Part shown: one piece after another, positions 54,372 through 54,375 of the stretch
Position numbering within the stretch: the stretch's first letter is position 1
Layout of the letters: each line of letters begins with the position of its first letter
Assembly (NCBI GenBank): GCA_030148065.1
Contig: JASBUC010000031.1
Location: 1-54,375, forward strand
Source: Legionellaceae bacterium
GTDB lineage: Bacteria; Pseudomonadota; Gammaproteobacteria; Legionellales; Legionellaceae
DNA length: 54,375 nucleotides
Direction of reading: 5' to 3'
Notes under the pieces: generated by a model
What the model saw: the letters and a program-made list of their open reading frames with translations, nothing else
What the model was told of the DNA's origin: nothing
Databases searched by the model: none
Program-made: the position numbers and the translations under genes

Positions 54372-54375
54372 TCCC

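Overview
The window is a dense chromosomal stretch from a gammaproteobacterium. The gene orders rppH-ptsP-lgt-thyA, lptD-surA-pdxA opposite amgK-murU, and a CtaC-D-G-E oxidase operon are typical of that class. Several multipass, coiled-coil or disordered proteins of unknown function, and intergenic palindromic repeat families, make an intracellular Legionellales-like lineage plausible. That placement is inference; no rRNA or type IV secretion gene lies in the window.

Left part (1-10.3 kb): an unknown ORF, a CAT-fold protein, and the rppH-ptsP-lgt-thyA cluster on the minus strand. Two repeat-bearing insertions interrupt this cluster. One carries a GIY-YIG nuclease gene between perfect 30-bp inverted repeats, bounded by 20-bp direct repeats. 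The other is a short gene-less unit bounded by 27-bp direct repeats. An alpha/beta hydrolase, a persulfide-dioxygenase-like MBL protein, a Cys-rich secreted protein, a small outer-membrane barrel, a repeat-rich gap and a small HTH regulator follow.

10.3-17.1 kb: an aa3-type cytochrome c oxidase operon (minus strand). It is headed by a four-heme cytochrome c that looks like an alcohol-dehydrogenase-type diheme cytochrome fused to two c5 domains. dgkA follows.

17.1-28.3 kb: a MoxR-Bat (aerotolerance-type) operon, MoxR-DUF58-DUF4381-BatA-BatB-BatC, ending in a GT87-type glycosyltransferase. A minus-strand dprE1-dprE2-ubiA-like cassette for polyprenyl-phosphate D-arabinofuranose lies between it and BatD. 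The oxygen-tolerance locus and a lipid-linked arabinose pathway are thus interleaved.

28.4-42.8 kb: unknown proteins, a single-module KpsC-like glycosyltransferase, a GNAT, uvrB, an aspartate aminotransferase, tRNA-Asn(GTT) with a near-consensus promoter, a CusR/CusS-like two-component system with a palindrome matching the CusR box, a MASE1-GGDEF-EAL protein, a DUF938 methyltransferase and a coiled-coil protein.

42.8-54.4 kb: pdxA, surA and lptD facing amgK-murU across a 165-bp MITE-like palindrome, a membrane protein, a GNRD-type metallophosphoesterase, and two effector-like unknowns. The last is preceded by a heptanucleotide tandem repeat at the window edge. Many starts were moved from the longest ORF to an internal codon with a better ribosome-binding site or operon spacing.
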